This document shows positions 25,297 through 33,909 of a stretch of DNA of 64,000 nucleotides, piece by piece. The notes under the pieces were generated by a model. The model worked only from the letters and a program-made list of their open reading frames with translations. It made no database searches and was not told where the DNA came from. Each line of letters begins with the position of its first letter. Within the stretch, counting starts at the first letter, position 1. The stretch is from Actinomycetes bacterium (GTDB lineage Bacteria; Actinomycetota; Thermoleophilia; RBG-16-64-13): NCBI GenBank assembly GCA_024637095.1, contig JAGXFV010000008.1, positions 1 to 64,000 of the forward strand, in the 5' to 3' direction. The translations under genes were made by a program, and so were the position numbers.

Positions 25297-27051
25297 ATGG
25301 CGCCTGACGAGCGACCCGGACATCGTCGCGAGGCCAAAACCCAAGCTTTCCCGCCGCGGGATCAAAGCCGTCCCGCCATTGTCTTGGTGGACGATGATTC
25401 CGAATGGCTCGAGCGGCTCAAACGCCGGCTCGAGACCCGCTACGGCACCGATTACCAGATCCTCGCATACAACGCACCCTGGTCGGCCCTGCAGGCACTC
25501 GAGTCCATGGGCGGGGACGGCCAGGAAATCGCCCTGGTCATGGCCGCTCAGTGGATGGCCGAGATGAACGGCGTCGAGTTCCTGTCTCGAATCCACGCCC
25601 TCTTTCGCGAGACCAAGCGGGCCTTGCTGGTGGAGATGGGGGATTCTTCCGTGGCAGAGCCCATCCTCCGCGCGATGGCTCTAGGCCGAATCGAGGGCTA
25701 CTTGGTCAAGGTTATTCGCGAAAGGGACGAGGCCTTTCACCGCCTGATCACCGATCTGCTGGAAGAATGGAGCCGCGGTCACGAGCCCCTGGAAACCGTG
25801 AAGATCGTGGGCGAGCGCTGGGCACCCGCTTCTCATCAACTGCGAGACCTGCTTGACCGAAACGCCGTGGGCTACGGCTTCTACGACCAGCACTCGGTCC
25901 AGGGCCGGAACTTGCTGGAGGCGCACGGCCAGGAGGAAGGGCCCTTCCCGGTGGTGATCCTCTACGACGGCCGAGTGCTCAACGCGCCTAGCATGACGCA
26001 AATCGCCGATCAATTCACCGCTCGGCCCCACCTGGGCGGCGAGCCATTGGACGTGGTCATCGTCGGCGGTGGGCCCGCGGGTCTTAGCGCCGCGGTCTAT
26101 GCCGCCTCGGAAGGCCTCCGGGTCCTGATCGTCGAGCGAGAAGCCTTCGGCGGTCAGGCAGGCACCAGTTCGCTGATCCGCAACTATCTGGGCTTTCCTC
26201 GCGGGATCAGCGGAAACGAACTGGCCGAACGCGCCTATCAGCAGGCCTGGTTGTTCGGTGCCGAATTCATCCTCATGCGCGAGGTCGTAGAACTTCGCAC
26301 CAAGGCGGACGGACTCAAAAGGCTGCTGCTCTCGGACAACAGTGAGCTCCTCGCCAGGTCGGTCGTCATCGCCACGGGCGTGCGCTATCGGCGCCTCGGC
26401 GTGACCAGCCTGGAAGCCTTCCTCGGTGCCGGCGTCTTCTATGGCGCCGGCCGTTCCGAGGCCCGGGCAATGGATGGACAACAGGTGTACTTGGTGGGAG
26501 CCGGCAACTCGGCCGGCCAATCGGCCCTCTTCCTCGCCCGTTTTGCCGAGAAAGTCACCATCCTCGTGCGGGGAGGCGGTCTATCGAAAAGCATGTCCGA
26601 ATACCTGGTTCGCGAGATCGCCGACACTCCTAACATCCGCGTGCTCACCCACACCGAAGCGGCGGGGGGTGCGGGAAAGGGCCATCTGGAGGCGCTCTCC
26701 CTGCGGAATTCACGCACCGATCACGAGGAGACCGTGCCGGCATCCGCATTGTTCGTACTGATAGGGGCGGTTCCCCATACCGACTGGCTCACGGAGACTC
26801 TGGCGCGTAACGACCGCGGATACCTGCTGACGGGGCCCTGGGCGGCCACGGTCCGCACCCCACCCCTTCCCTGGCCGTTGCCCCGCCGGCCCTTGCGCTA
26901 CGAGACCAGCGTCCCGGGTGTCTTCGCCATAGGCGACGTCCGTGCGGGCTCAATCAAGCGGGTGGCAGCGGCGGCGGGGGAGGGCGCTATCGCCGTGCAG
27001 TTGATGCACAATTACCTTTCGGAGCAGGCGATTCGTCGTGGCTCTCTCTGA
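25297..27051 (+). CDS. Receiver-like/thioredoxin-fold/TrxR-like FAD oxidoreductase fusion
   Basis: 584 residues with AGAGGAG before ATG 25297. Residues about 25-150 (IVLVDDDSEWLERLKRRL, with an acidic DDD start) look like a response-regulator receiver domain; about 155-240 resembles a glutaredoxin/thioredoxin-like fold (VKIVGERWAPASHQLRDLL, PFPVVILYDG). From about 250 a thioredoxin-reductase-like FAD/NADPH module follows: VVIVGGGPAGLSAAVYAASEG, FGGQAGTSSLIRNYLGFP, YLVGAGNSAGQSA, and FAIGDVRAGSIKRVA. The redox CxxC normally found between the two nucleotide motifs is absent (FYGAGRSEARA instead). This architecture exists elsewhere, but the electron acceptor is unknown. Confidence 0.85.
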   Translation: MAPDERPGHRREAKTQAFPPRDQSRPAIVLVDDDSEWLERLKRRLETRYGTDYQILAYNAPWSALQALESMGGDGQEIALVMAAQWMAEMNGVEFLSRIHALFRETKRALLVEMGDSSVAEPILRAMALGRIEGYLVKVIRERDEAFHRLITDLLEEWSRGHEPLETVKIVGERWAPASHQLRDLLDRNAVGYGFYDQHSVQGRNLLEAHGQEEGPFPVVILYDGRVLNAPSMTQIADQFTARPHLGGEPLDVVIVGGGPAGLSAAVYAASEGLRVLIVEREAFGGQAGTSSLIRNYLGFPRGISGNELAERAYQQAWLFGAEFILMREVVELRTKADGLKRLLLSDNSELLARSVVIATGVRYRRLGVTSLEAFLGAGVFYGAGRSEARAMDGQQVYLVGAGNSAGQSALFLARFAEKVTILVRGGGLSKSMSEYLVREIADTPNIRVLTHTEAAGGAGKGHLEALSLRNSRTDHEETVPASALFVLIGAVPHTDWLTETLARNDRGYLLTGPWAATVRTPPLPWPLPRRPLRYETSVPGVFAIGDVRAGSIKRVAAAAGEGAIAVQLMHNYLSEQAIRRGSL

Positions 27052-27155
27052 CGTTTCCCGGTTGCCTCCCTAGGAAAGCTATCCGTGACTCAGCGCCAGG
27101 TTCGTCCCGGCCGACAAGAGGGCATCACCGTGCTTGAGATCAAGGAGGTGCGCCC

Positions 27156-27203
27156 ATGGCCGCACGCCAGGATCAGAAACGACTAGGGGGCACGCATGGT
27201 TGA
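27156..27203 (+). CDS. Possible 15-codon leader ORF
   Basis: ATG 27156 sits 5 bases after an excellent Shine-Dalgarno sequence (AAGGAGGTG). The frame encodes MAARQDQKRLGGTHG and its TGA overlaps the ATG of the next gene by 8 bases (ATGGTTGA), the geometry of translational coupling. It is too short for the ORF track and could simply be a reinitiation device. Confidence 0.35.
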   Translation: MAARQDQKRLGGTHG

Positions 27204-27405
27204 TTCAGGACGCAGCGAAGACGAGCAGCGCCGGGAAGCCGACGAGGGCTACGACGTCGAAGACCACCGCCATCAGCGAATGACAGAGGTCGAAGGCCAG
27301 ATGGGCCGCAGGGGCAGCCGGGGTTATCTGTTCTGGGTGATCTTCTGGGCCGTGATACTGATCGGCGTGGCGCTGCTCTACGTCTGGGCGGGGCGCTCCA
27401 TCTAG
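27196..27405 (+). CDS. Small single-pass membrane protein
   Basis: 69 residues: a charged N-terminal 45 residues (EDEQRREADEGYDVEDHRHQ) and one C-terminal membrane helix (YLFWVIFWAVILIGVALLYVW), so it is probably tail-anchored with the charged part in the cytoplasm. No family recognised. Its stop overlaps the stop of the convergent MscS gene by 3 bases. Confidence 0.6.
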   Translation: MVDSGRSEDEQRREADEGYDVEDHRHQRMTEVEGQMGRRGSRGYLFWVIFWAVILIGVALLYVWAGRSI

Positions 27406-28532
27406 CTCGGGGGCTGGGGGAGGTCGGGGGCAGACTGGGCATCCCCGAGGCTCTGGGCCTTGGAGTCCTCGCCCCCGTTGCCGTCCATTCTGACCGAAAG
27501 GTCGGCGCGCCGCAGATCCACGGTGCGGATGGGAAAGGGAATCTCGATCCCCTCCATGTCGTAACGCCGCTTGACCCGTTTGACGAACTCGTGCTTCACC
27601 AAGTAGCCGTCCACGAACTCACGCACCCGCAGGACCACAGTGAAGTCGATGCTGGAATCCCCGAAGGTGTGGAAGCGGATCAGCGGCTCGAAGGAAGGCT
27701 CTCCCCCCTCCGCCTCGCCGAGAAGCTCCCTGGCGACTTCCAGCGTGACCTCCTCGACGCGGTCGAGGTCGCTCCTATAACCCACTCCTAGGGGAATGAG
27801 CAGGGAGGTTTCCTTCTCGGGCCGGTCGAAGTTGGTGAAATTGACGCTTGCCAGCCGCGAGTTGGGCACCACGATCATGTTGTTGGCGAGTTCCCGGATC
27901 GTCGTGTTTCTCCAGGTGATATCGACCACGTAACCCTCTTCGCCCGATTCGAGCTTCACGTAGTCCCCGGGGTTAACCTGACCCGAGGCGATGAGATGAA
28001 AGCCGGCGAACAGGTTGGAGAGGGTGTCCTGAAGGGCGAGCGCCACGGCGAGGCCCCCGACGCCCAGGGCGGTGAGCACGGGTGTGATGGCGATCCCCAA
28101 ATACTGCAGCGCAATCAGCAGCCCCAGTACGAAAACCAACGCCGCGGCCAAATTGGTGAAGATCGAGGTGGAGGGAACCAGTCCGGCCCGCATAGTGTAG
28201 ACGTTCACCAATCCTGCAGTCAGCCGCGCGAGCGCCCAGGTGACCGAGAGGACGGCCAGCACGACCACGACCCGCTCAACGCCGTTGTACACGCTGTCTT
28301 CCAGAGGCAGGGTGATAGCGGCGGCGTATATGCCGATGAGCGTGACCCAGAGGGCCGGCATTCCGCGCAGCGACCGCACGAGTACATGGCACCACTCCCA
28401 GTCCACCCGGCAGGCCAGCCGGTCCAGACGGGCGAGGAGAAGGCGGCCGACCACCACCCCCACCAGGAAACCACCCACCACGAACGCGAGGGCTATGAGC
28501 GCGACGCGAACCTCGAGCGGCTCTTTGAGCAT
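27402..28532 (-). CDS. Small-conductance mechanosensitive channel (MscS family)
   Basis: 376 residues. Four or five membrane helices occupy the first 170 residues. The pore-lining TM3 with its Gly/Ala pattern (LGVGGLAVALALQDTLSNLFAG) is near 155-180, then the beta domain VNPGDYVKLESGEEGYVVDITWRNT and VVPNSRL. The C-terminal alpha/beta domain ends with VKRRYDMEGIEIPFPIRTV, typical of MscS. It releases solutes on hypo-osmotic shock. A 25-residue polar tail follows. Confidence 0.93.
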   Translation of the reverse strand: MLKEPLEVRVALIALAFVVGGFLVGVVVGRLLLARLDRLACRVDWEWCHVLVRSLRGMPALWVTLIGIYAAAITLPLEDSVYNGVERVVVVLAVLSVTWALARLTAGLVNVYTMRAGLVPSTSIFTNLAAALVFVLGLLIALQYLGIAITPVLTALGVGGLAVALALQDTLSNLFAGFHLIASGQVNPGDYVKLESGEEGYVVDITWRNTTIRELANNMIVVPNSRLASVNFTNFDRPEKETSLLIPLGVGYRSDLDRVEEVTLEVARELLGEAEGGEPSFEPLIRFHTFGDSSIDFTVVLRVREFVDGYLVKHEFVKRVKRRYDMEGIEIPFPIRTVDLRRADLSVRMDGNGGEDSKAQSLGDAQSAPDLPQPPS

Positions 28533-28719
28533 TCTTCTGGTCCCTTCTCTGGACGTAACGGTCAGCCCCGACTATACCGAAGCCGTCCCGGAGAAGGCCA
28601 CGGGACCGGGCAGAGAAGGCCCCCCGACCGGCCGGGGGAGGCTCCGCGACTGGTATTCTGGGGGCGCGGCGAGGAGTGGGCGGTGCAGCGACTGCCCGAG
28701 ACAAAGGAAAGAAACGTCA

Positions 28720-30186
28720 GTGATCCCAGCCAAACTCAGACAGCGCCGTACCAAGATCATCGCGACGCTGGGGCCGGCCACCTCCGAGGACGCGGTCCTC
28801 GAGAAGCTGCTGCTGGCCGGCGTCGATGCGGTGCGGCTCAACTTCAGCCACGGTACGCACGAAGACCATGCCCGCCAAATAGAGTCCGTCCGCCGGGTGA
28901 GCGACGGCCTGGGCCGTCCAGTCGCAGTGATCCAGGACCTGCAGGGGCCCAAGATCCGGCTGGGTACCTTCGAAGACGGTCGCCTAGAATTGCCGACCGG
29001 AGGGCGCACCACCCTGGTGGCGGACGACGGCCGGCCGGGCGATGTCGAGCATCTTCCCTTCAGCTATCCAGAGCTCTCCCGTTTCGTCACGCCCGGCGAC
29101 CTGTTGCTGCTCAAAGATGGTTCCGTACGCCTGCGGATTCAGGACGTGGAGACCAACCACATCCGCGCCAACATCGAGGCGGGCGGCGTGGTGACCGACC
29201 GGGCCGGGGTCAACGTGCCCGGGGTCTCTCTGGACGTGGACTCCATGACTCCCAAAGACCTGGAAGATTTGGCATTTGGGACCGAACTGGGCGTCGACTT
29301 CGTTGCCCTCTCCTTCGTCCGCACCGCATACGACGTCCGCCTACTCCGCCTGGAACTGGAGAAACTGGGGGGCCGAGCTCGGGTCATCTCGAAGATCGAG
29401 AAGCGGGAAGCTCTGGAGCATGTCGATGAGATCATCCAGGCCTCGGACGGCGTGATGATCGCCCGCGGGGATCTGGGCGTGGAGATCCCGCCCGAAGAGG
29501 TCCCCCACCACCAGAAGGAGATCATCCGAAAGAGCATCATCCAAGGGCGCACGGTGATCACGGCGACGCAGATGCTGGAAAGCATGACCACGAGCCCTAC
29601 CCCCACGCGCGCCGAAGCCTCCGACGTGGCCAACGCGGTCTACGACGGCACCGCCGTGATCATGCTCTCGGGCGAGACCGCCGTGGGGCACTATCCGGTC
29701 GACACGGTGAGGACGATGGACCGTATCGCTCGTCACGCCGAGGACCACCTCTGGGCGTATCGGGACTTCTCTGTCGGCGAACTGCTGAGCAAGGAACCGC
29801 CCGAGCGTCTGCCTTCCACCGGCGAGGGCATCACAGAGGCCATAAGCCACGCGGCTACGCACCTCTCCGAGAACCTCGGAGCCATGGCCATCGTCACTCC
29901 CACGACCTCGGGGGCGACGGCGCGACAGGTGTCGCGTTTTCGCCCCGACGCCCCGATTATCGCCACCACCCCAGATACCACCGTTCAGCGGCAGCTGACC
30001 CTGGAATGGGGGGTCACCCCCCTGCTCCAGGCCCGGGCCCAGGACACCGACTCGACCACGCGCGGAGCGGTCCAGGCCGCGGTGGGCGCCCGGCTCCTGC
30101 GCACCGGGGATCTGGTAATCGTCACGGGCGGCACCCGCCCGAACGTCCCGGGCCACACCGATTTCATCAACGTGGAGACCGCCTAG
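28720..30186 (+). CDS. pyk: Pyruvate kinase
   Basis: 488 residues from GTG 28720; the track extension back to 28240 is antisense to the MscS gene. Converts PEP and ADP to pyruvate and ATP. Signatures: RRTKIIATLGPAT, LNFSHGTHEDH, the catalytic and metal-binding MIARGDLGVEIPPEEVPHHQK with the active-site lysine upstream in VISKIEKREAL, and TATQMLESM. The C-terminal allosteric domain is complete. In this window it would feed the same pyruvate pool as the malic enzyme and pyruvate:ferredoxin oxidoreductase. Confidence 0.96.
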   Translation: MIPAKLRQRRTKIIATLGPATSEDAVLEKLLLAGVDAVRLNFSHGTHEDHARQIESVRRVSDGLGRPVAVIQDLQGPKIRLGTFEDGRLELPTGGRTTLVADDGRPGDVEHLPFSYPELSRFVTPGDLLLLKDGSVRLRIQDVETNHIRANIEAGGVVTDRAGVNVPGVSLDVDSMTPKDLEDLAFGTELGVDFVALSFVRTAYDVRLLRLELEKLGGRARVISKIEKREALEHVDEIIQASDGVMIARGDLGVEIPPEEVPHHQKEIIRKSIIQGRTVITATQMLESMTTSPTPTRAEASDVANAVYDGTAVIMLSGETAVGHYPVDTVRTMDRIARHAEDHLWAYRDFSVGELLSKEPPERLPSTGEGITEAISHAATHLSENLGAMAIVTPTTSGATARQVSRFRPDAPIIATTPDTTVQRQLTLEWGVTPLLQARAQDTDSTTRGAVQAAVGARLLRTGDLVIVTGGTRPNVPGHTDFINVETA

Positions 30187-30256
30187 AGGTCTGCACCCCG
30201 AATCGATAGAATGGTCCGGTCGTGATGCCCGTGCCCCTCCCACCCCACTTTGCCCG

Positions 30257-31009
30257 ATGAGCGTTGGCCGCTCCGCAGCCCCTGTCGACGGCAGCGTACG
30301 CTGGCTCCTGGGCTCCATCGCGCTATGGGAACTAATCCATCTGCTCCGCGCGGTAGGGCCCGAGGTCGGGAGCTCCTGGCCGGTGGGGCTCTTCGATCTC
30401 CTTCTCCTCACCGTCGTCCCGGCATTGACTGCTTTCGCCTTCATCCGCCTCTTCCTGGCGGTGGTGCAGTCCAACTACGGATCGCTCAACACCTATACCC
30501 TCACCTCGAGTCCCTGGTCCTGGATGTTCTGGCTGGGTCTGGGCATTGCCCTTTTGGGCCAGGGCAGCCACGCAGCCGCCGACCTGCTGCAAACGCACAT
30601 GCCGGACGTGGTGGCGAACGGCGAGTTCGGCGAACTGCTCCGCTTCATGCACGAGGATCTGGGTCATTGGCTGCTCGGCGCAGGCTTCCTTATGATGAGC
30701 ATCCTGATCATCTTCCTGGGCATGGGCTCTTCCTACCGAGTGTTCGGAGGGGAACGGATGTTCCTGGGGCTCGGTTCAGTCATTACTTACGGGGTGGTGG
30801 TTCTCTTCCTCGGAGTCGAAGGCGGTCAACTCGTGCCGGCCATCATTGGCAGCGGGTTGCTCGCGGGCGTTGCCTTCTGGGTGCTCCCGGCGCGCGACCT
30901 GTTCCACGACCCAGTGGGATTGCTGGTGGTTCCCGGAACGGCGCTGGGCGGCTTGGCGCTCCTGATCTGGGGGCTCCTGGTCGGCGGACAGCCCACCCCA
31001 CCCTGGTAG
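30257..31009 (+). CDS. Uncharacterised polytopic membrane protein
   Basis: 250 residues with about seven hydrophobic segments covering most of the length. Notable conserved-type polar residues inside helices are HLLRAVGPE, GQGSHAAADLL and HEDLGHWLLGAG, which resemble metal or haem ligands but give no family. It lies 70 bp after pyk in the same direction and ends about 40 bp before the tRNA gene. Function unknown. Confidence 0.7.
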   Translation: MSVGRSAAPVDGSVRWLLGSIALWELIHLLRAVGPEVGSSWPVGLFDLLLLTVVPALTAFAFIRLFLAVVQSNYGSLNTYTLTSSPWSWMFWLGLGIALLGQGSHAAADLLQTHMPDVVANGEFGELLRFMHEDLGHWLLGAGFLMMSILIIFLGMGSSYRVFGGERMFLGLGSVITYGVVVLFLGVEGGQLVPAIIGSGLLAGVAFWVLPARDLFHDPVGLLVVPGTALGGLALLIWGLLVGGQPTPPW

Positions 31010-31029
31010 GGAGCCGTGGCGCCAACTGT

Positions 31030-31035
31030 TATAAT
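31030..31035 (+). promoter_or_regulatory. TATAAT -10 box of tRNA-Ser
   Basis: A perfect TATAAT ends 11 bases before the mature tRNA 5' end. The matching -35 region is not consensus. Confidence 0.6.
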
Positions 31036-31046
31036 CCTGCCTCGCG

Positions 31047-31137
31047 GGAGAGGTGTCCGAGTTGGCCGAAGGAGCACGACTGGAAATCGTGTAGGCGGGG
31101 GTAACCCGTCTCGAGGGTTCGAATCCCTCCCTCTCCG
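31047..31137 (+). tRNA. tRNA-Ser (GGA)
   Basis: A 91-nt class II tRNA. Acceptor stem GGAGAGG pairs with CCTCTCC, discriminator G. The anticodon stem CACGA/TCGTG encloses loop CTGGAAA, giving anticodon GGA. A long variable arm and the T-loop GGTTCGAATCC are present. The 3' CCA is not encoded (GCCT follows). Confidence 0.96.
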
Positions 31138-31154
31138 CCTTTAGATCTTTGAAT

Positions 31155-31190
31155 CGGTGGCCCGAAGCCTGCGCAGGCTTCGGGCCACCG
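31155..31190. repeat. Perfect 36-bp palindrome downstream of tRNA-Ser
   Basis: An 18-bp half-site starting CGGTGGCCCGAAGCCTGC is followed immediately by its exact reverse complement, with no loop. It starts 17 bases after the tRNA. It could act as a terminator-like structure, although no T-run follows, or be a mobile-element footprint. Confidence 0.8.
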
Positions 31191-31258
31191 CCATTCTTGC
31201 CCTGAGCGCACCCCCATTCTTGGCCAAAACACAGTGTCATTCTTGCCTGAGCGCAGTC
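31191..31258. repeat. Three imperfect CATTCTTG-type direct repeats
   Basis: CATTCTTG occurs three times at about 24-base spacing, two copies being followed by the shared string TGAGCGCA. The block lies between the palindrome and the end of the VOC gene. It resembles the multiple terminal repeats of some transposons, but no transposase is present. Confidence 0.55.
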
Positions 31259-31633
31259 TCAAACGGAGTACAGTCCGATGCGATTGCCCTCCGAGTCCAT
31301 GAAGAGCGCCATTTCCCCGGTATCGGTCATCTCGACTCGAGTCTTAGGCAGGACAACCTGGCCTCCGGCCTCCGCAACCCGCTCCAGAATCCCATCCAGA
31401 TCGCCTCCCGCGTTCAGGTAGAGCACCGACCCATCGGCGGTCGGTCGGTAGCCCTCCCCCGCGGTGATCGAACCGCCGATCTCGCCTTCCTGCCATTTAG
31501 AGGGGAACATGGCAACCTGGCTCACGGGCGTATCCACCGCCTCCAATTTAAAGCCGAAGATCTTTTCGTAGAACGTCTTGGCCCGTTCGAAGTCCGTCGC
31601 CGGAATCTCGAACCAGGAAACTGCATGCGCCAT
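31259..31633 (-). CDS. VOC (glyoxalase/bleomycin-resistance-like) family protein
   Basis: 124 residues from ATG 31633, which has GGAGG upstream; the track extension is not supported. It has the paired beta-alpha-beta-beta-beta pattern: HAVSWFEIPATDFERAKTFY with EKIFGFKLEA, then ILERVAEAGGQVVLPKTRV and GEMALFMDSEGNRIGLYS. VOC proteins include glyoxalases, dioxygenases and antibiotic-binding proteins; no specific activity can be assigned. Confidence 0.88.
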   Translation of the reverse strand: MAHAVSWFEIPATDFERAKTFYEKIFGFKLEAVDTPVSQVAMFPSKWQEGEIGGSITAGEGYRPTADGSVLYLNAGGDLDGILERVAEAGGQVVLPKTRVEMTDTGEMALFMDSEGNRIGLYSV

Positions 31634-31774
31634 CGGAGAACCTCCATCTGCCACCAGCGGCATAGCTTCTCTTGCTGAAGCGTTGATAAGATTCCCCCCA
31701 CGTGGGGCCGTCAACCGCCTGATTTCTTGCGCGGAAGACCACCCGGGGAAGCGGTCAGACCGAGGGGTGGCTGG

Positions 31775-31780
31775 TATACT
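31775..31780 (+). promoter_or_regulatory. Extended -10 element of the SRP RNA gene
   Basis: TGGTATACT, an extended -10 (TG-N-TATACT), ends 6 bases before the predicted SRP RNA 5' end. The -35 region is poor, as is common with extended -10 promoters. Confidence 0.5.
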
Positions 31781-31786
31781 CGCCAA

Positions 31787-32054
31787 GCCGTGCTAGGTGG
31801 GGAGGTAGCGGTGCCCTGCACCCGCAATCCGCTATAGCGGGACCGAATCCCCACCTGAGGAGCGAGGCTGTGAGGCTAGCTGCCGGAAAGTGGCGCTGAC
31901 GGCCAGGTCCCACGCAATGAAAATCCGCGAACCGGGTCAGGACCGGAAGGTAGCAGCTCTAAGCGGACCCTTTCATGTGCCGTGGGGTGGCCTGGCCCGA
32001 GTTGGCTACCGGTGGGCACTCGGAACCTTGTCTTCGATGGTGGGGGCGCACGGC
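31787..32054 (+). ncRNA. ffs: Large bacterial signal recognition particle RNA (with Alu domain)
   Basis: About 268 nt. The 5' portion (GTGCTAGGTGGGGAGGTAGC, then GGTGCCCTGC and CGCAATCCGCTATAGCG) matches the Alu-domain region of the large SRP RNA as in Bacillus scRNA. The S-domain tip is present at about 31937-31957 (GGTCAGGACCGGAAGGTAGC), the Ffh-binding stem with its GGAA loop. The ends pair: 5' GCCGTGC with 3' GCACGGC at 32048-32054, immediately followed by TTTTCTT, an apparent terminator. The track start of the dnaX frame lies inside this RNA and is spurious. The arrangement SRP RNA-dnaX-ebfC-recR is a conserved bacterial gene order. Confidence 0.93.
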
Positions 32055-32116
32055 TTTTCTTGACCTTTCGGCCTGCGGGCCGTTCCTGGGAAGACGTCTT
32101 CGGAGGATCGCAGGCT

Positions 32117-33874
32117 ATGCCGGTCTCCCTGTACCGCAAGTATCGCCCGCTCGGCTTCGACGATGTCGTCGGCCAGGGCCACGTCACCCGCACACTGACC
32201 AACGCCATTCGGCAGGACCGGGTGAGCCACGCCTACCTTTTCGCGGGGCCGCGAGGCACCGGCAAGACCTCGACAGCGAAGATCCTCGCCATGGCGCTCA
32301 ATTGTGAGTCGGGTCACGGCAAGGCCACCCCCGATCCCGACGGAACCTGTCCCCACTGCAAGGCCATCCGCCGGGGTTCCTTCATGGACGTCCTCGAAAT
32401 CGACGCCGCCTCCAACCGCGGGATCGACGAGATCCGGGATATCCGCGACCGGGTGCAGTTCGCTCCGGTCGAGGGACGGATGAAGATCTACATCGTGGAC
32501 GAGGTCCACATGCTGACGACCGAGGCCTTCAATGCCCTGCTCAAGATGCTGGAGGAGCCGCCTCCGCACGTGGTCTTCGTGCTGGCCACCACCGAGCCTC
32601 ACAAGGTGTTGCCCACCATCCTCTCCCGTTGCCAGCGCTTCGACTTTCGCCGGCCCGCTCTGGCCGAAATCACATCGGTGCTGAAGGGAGTCGCGGCGAC
32701 CGAGAACATCGACGTTACCGAGAGCACGCTCTCGGTGATATCCCGCGCTGCCGCCGGCAGCTTTCGCGACGCCCTCGGCATCCTCGACCAGCTAAGCTCC
32801 TACTGCGAGGGGAAGATCTCCCTTCAGGATGCGCTCGCCATGCTGGGTGTGGCCGAGCAGGATCTGCTCTTCGAGTTGGTGGACACCGTGGACGCCTTCG
32901 ACACCAAGGGCGCGTTGCTCTTTGTCGAGCGCCTGGTTCAGAGCGGCTACGACCTCAACCAGTTCGTGAAAGACCTGCTGGGGCATTTGCGGGACCTCTA
33001 CGTCGTGCAGCACACCCAGGATCCGCCAGACAGCATCGGCACGAGCGACGAGCACGTGGAAGGCCTGAAGAGCCAGGCCAACCGAATCTCGCCCTCGCGC
33101 CTGGTGAGCTTCGTCGACCTGCTGAGCGAGGCCCAGCGGGCCGTTCGCCAGGGTGGGGATCCTCGGCTGGAACTCGAGCTGATTCTTATCAAGCTCACGC
33201 ATCCCGAGGCGGAATCCTCGCTCCGGGCGCTGACCGCAAGACTGGAGCGTCTCGAACGCACCCAGCACCGAGGCACAACCGGCGGCAACGGCTCCGAGGA
33301 GTCCCGGCGGCCGGAGGCTCGTCCAGCCAAAGAGGGACACGCCCATCCGCAAGAAGCTGCGGGAGGCGCCTCCACTCCGTCCACCCAAGAGCGCCCGGAA
33401 GCCACCGCGGAGACCCCCGAGCGGCCCGAGCCCAGCGCGACGCCTGCCGAGGAGAGCCATTTGGCCCGCATGCCCGGGCTGGATCACGATCCTCACGTGG
33501 AAGCGAACCTCGAGAATCTCAGGCGGGCCTGGCCCATCCTGCTCAGCAGCGTCAAGAACCGCAGGGTGGCGCTCCACGCCATCCTGGCCGAGGGACGGCC
33601 CGAGACGCTCGATGGAAACCGCCTGGTGATCGGCTTCTCCGCGGGAATGGCCTTTCAGGCCAGCCAGCTGGAACGCGCCGACAACCGGGCCTTCGTGGTG
33701 CAACTGCTCCGCGAGCTCACCGGGCGCGAGTTGGCCCTGAGCACACGGGTTAGCGGCGGTTCGGCCAAGCAGGAAGCCGGAGAAGAGGATGCTAGACTCC
33801 TGAGCCAAGAAGAGATCCTGAAGGCGCTGCAACAGGAGTTCGACGCGCGGCCCATCGAGGAAGACCAGCAGTAG
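32117..33874 (+). CDS. dnaX: DNA polymerase III subunit gamma/tau
   Basis: 585 residues from ATG 32117 (GGAGG 10 bases upstream), giving the standard N-terminus MPVSLYRKYRPLGFDDVVGQ. AAA+ clamp-loader motifs: Walker A GPRGTGKTS, a zinc module with CESGHGKATPDPDGTCPHC, Walker B VDEVHMLT, and sensor 1 ATTEPHKVL. Domain III ends near residue 370; a Pro/Glu/Thr-rich linker and a C-terminal tau-like domain follow. The subunit loads the sliding clamp at the replication fork. No obvious programmed frameshift slip site was seen. Confidence 0.95.
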   Translation: MPVSLYRKYRPLGFDDVVGQGHVTRTLTNAIRQDRVSHAYLFAGPRGTGKTSTAKILAMALNCESGHGKATPDPDGTCPHCKAIRRGSFMDVLEIDAASNRGIDEIRDIRDRVQFAPVEGRMKIYIVDEVHMLTTEAFNALLKMLEEPPPHVVFVLATTEPHKVLPTILSRCQRFDFRRPALAEITSVLKGVAATENIDVTESTLSVISRAAAGSFRDALGILDQLSSYCEGKISLQDALAMLGVAEQDLLFELVDTVDAFDTKGALLFVERLVQSGYDLNQFVKDLLGHLRDLYVVQHTQDPPDSIGTSDEHVEGLKSQANRISPSRLVSFVDLLSEAQRAVRQGGDPRLELELILIKLTHPEAESSLRALTARLERLERTQHRGTTGGNGSEESRRPEARPAKEGHAHPQEAAGGASTPSTQERPEATAETPERPEPSATPAEESHLARMPGLDHDPHVEANLENLRRAWPILLSSVKNRRVALHAILAEGRPETLDGNRLVIGFSAGMAFQASQLERADNRAFVVQLLRELTGRELALSTRVSGGSAKQEAGEEDARLLSQEEILKALQQEFDARPIEEDQQ

Positions 33875-33909
33875 CAGAGTAAGTGCTTCCGGCGCTAGGA
33901 GAGAACGAC

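Noticed and set aside
28240-28719. 160-codon extension of pyruvate kinase
   Set aside because: Antisense to the MscS gene; pyruvate kinase homology begins right after GTG 28720.
31982-32116. 45-codon N-terminal extension of dnaX in the ORF track
   Set aside because: It lies inside and just after the SRP RNA, and the normal DnaX N-terminus begins at ATG 32117 with its own ribosome site.
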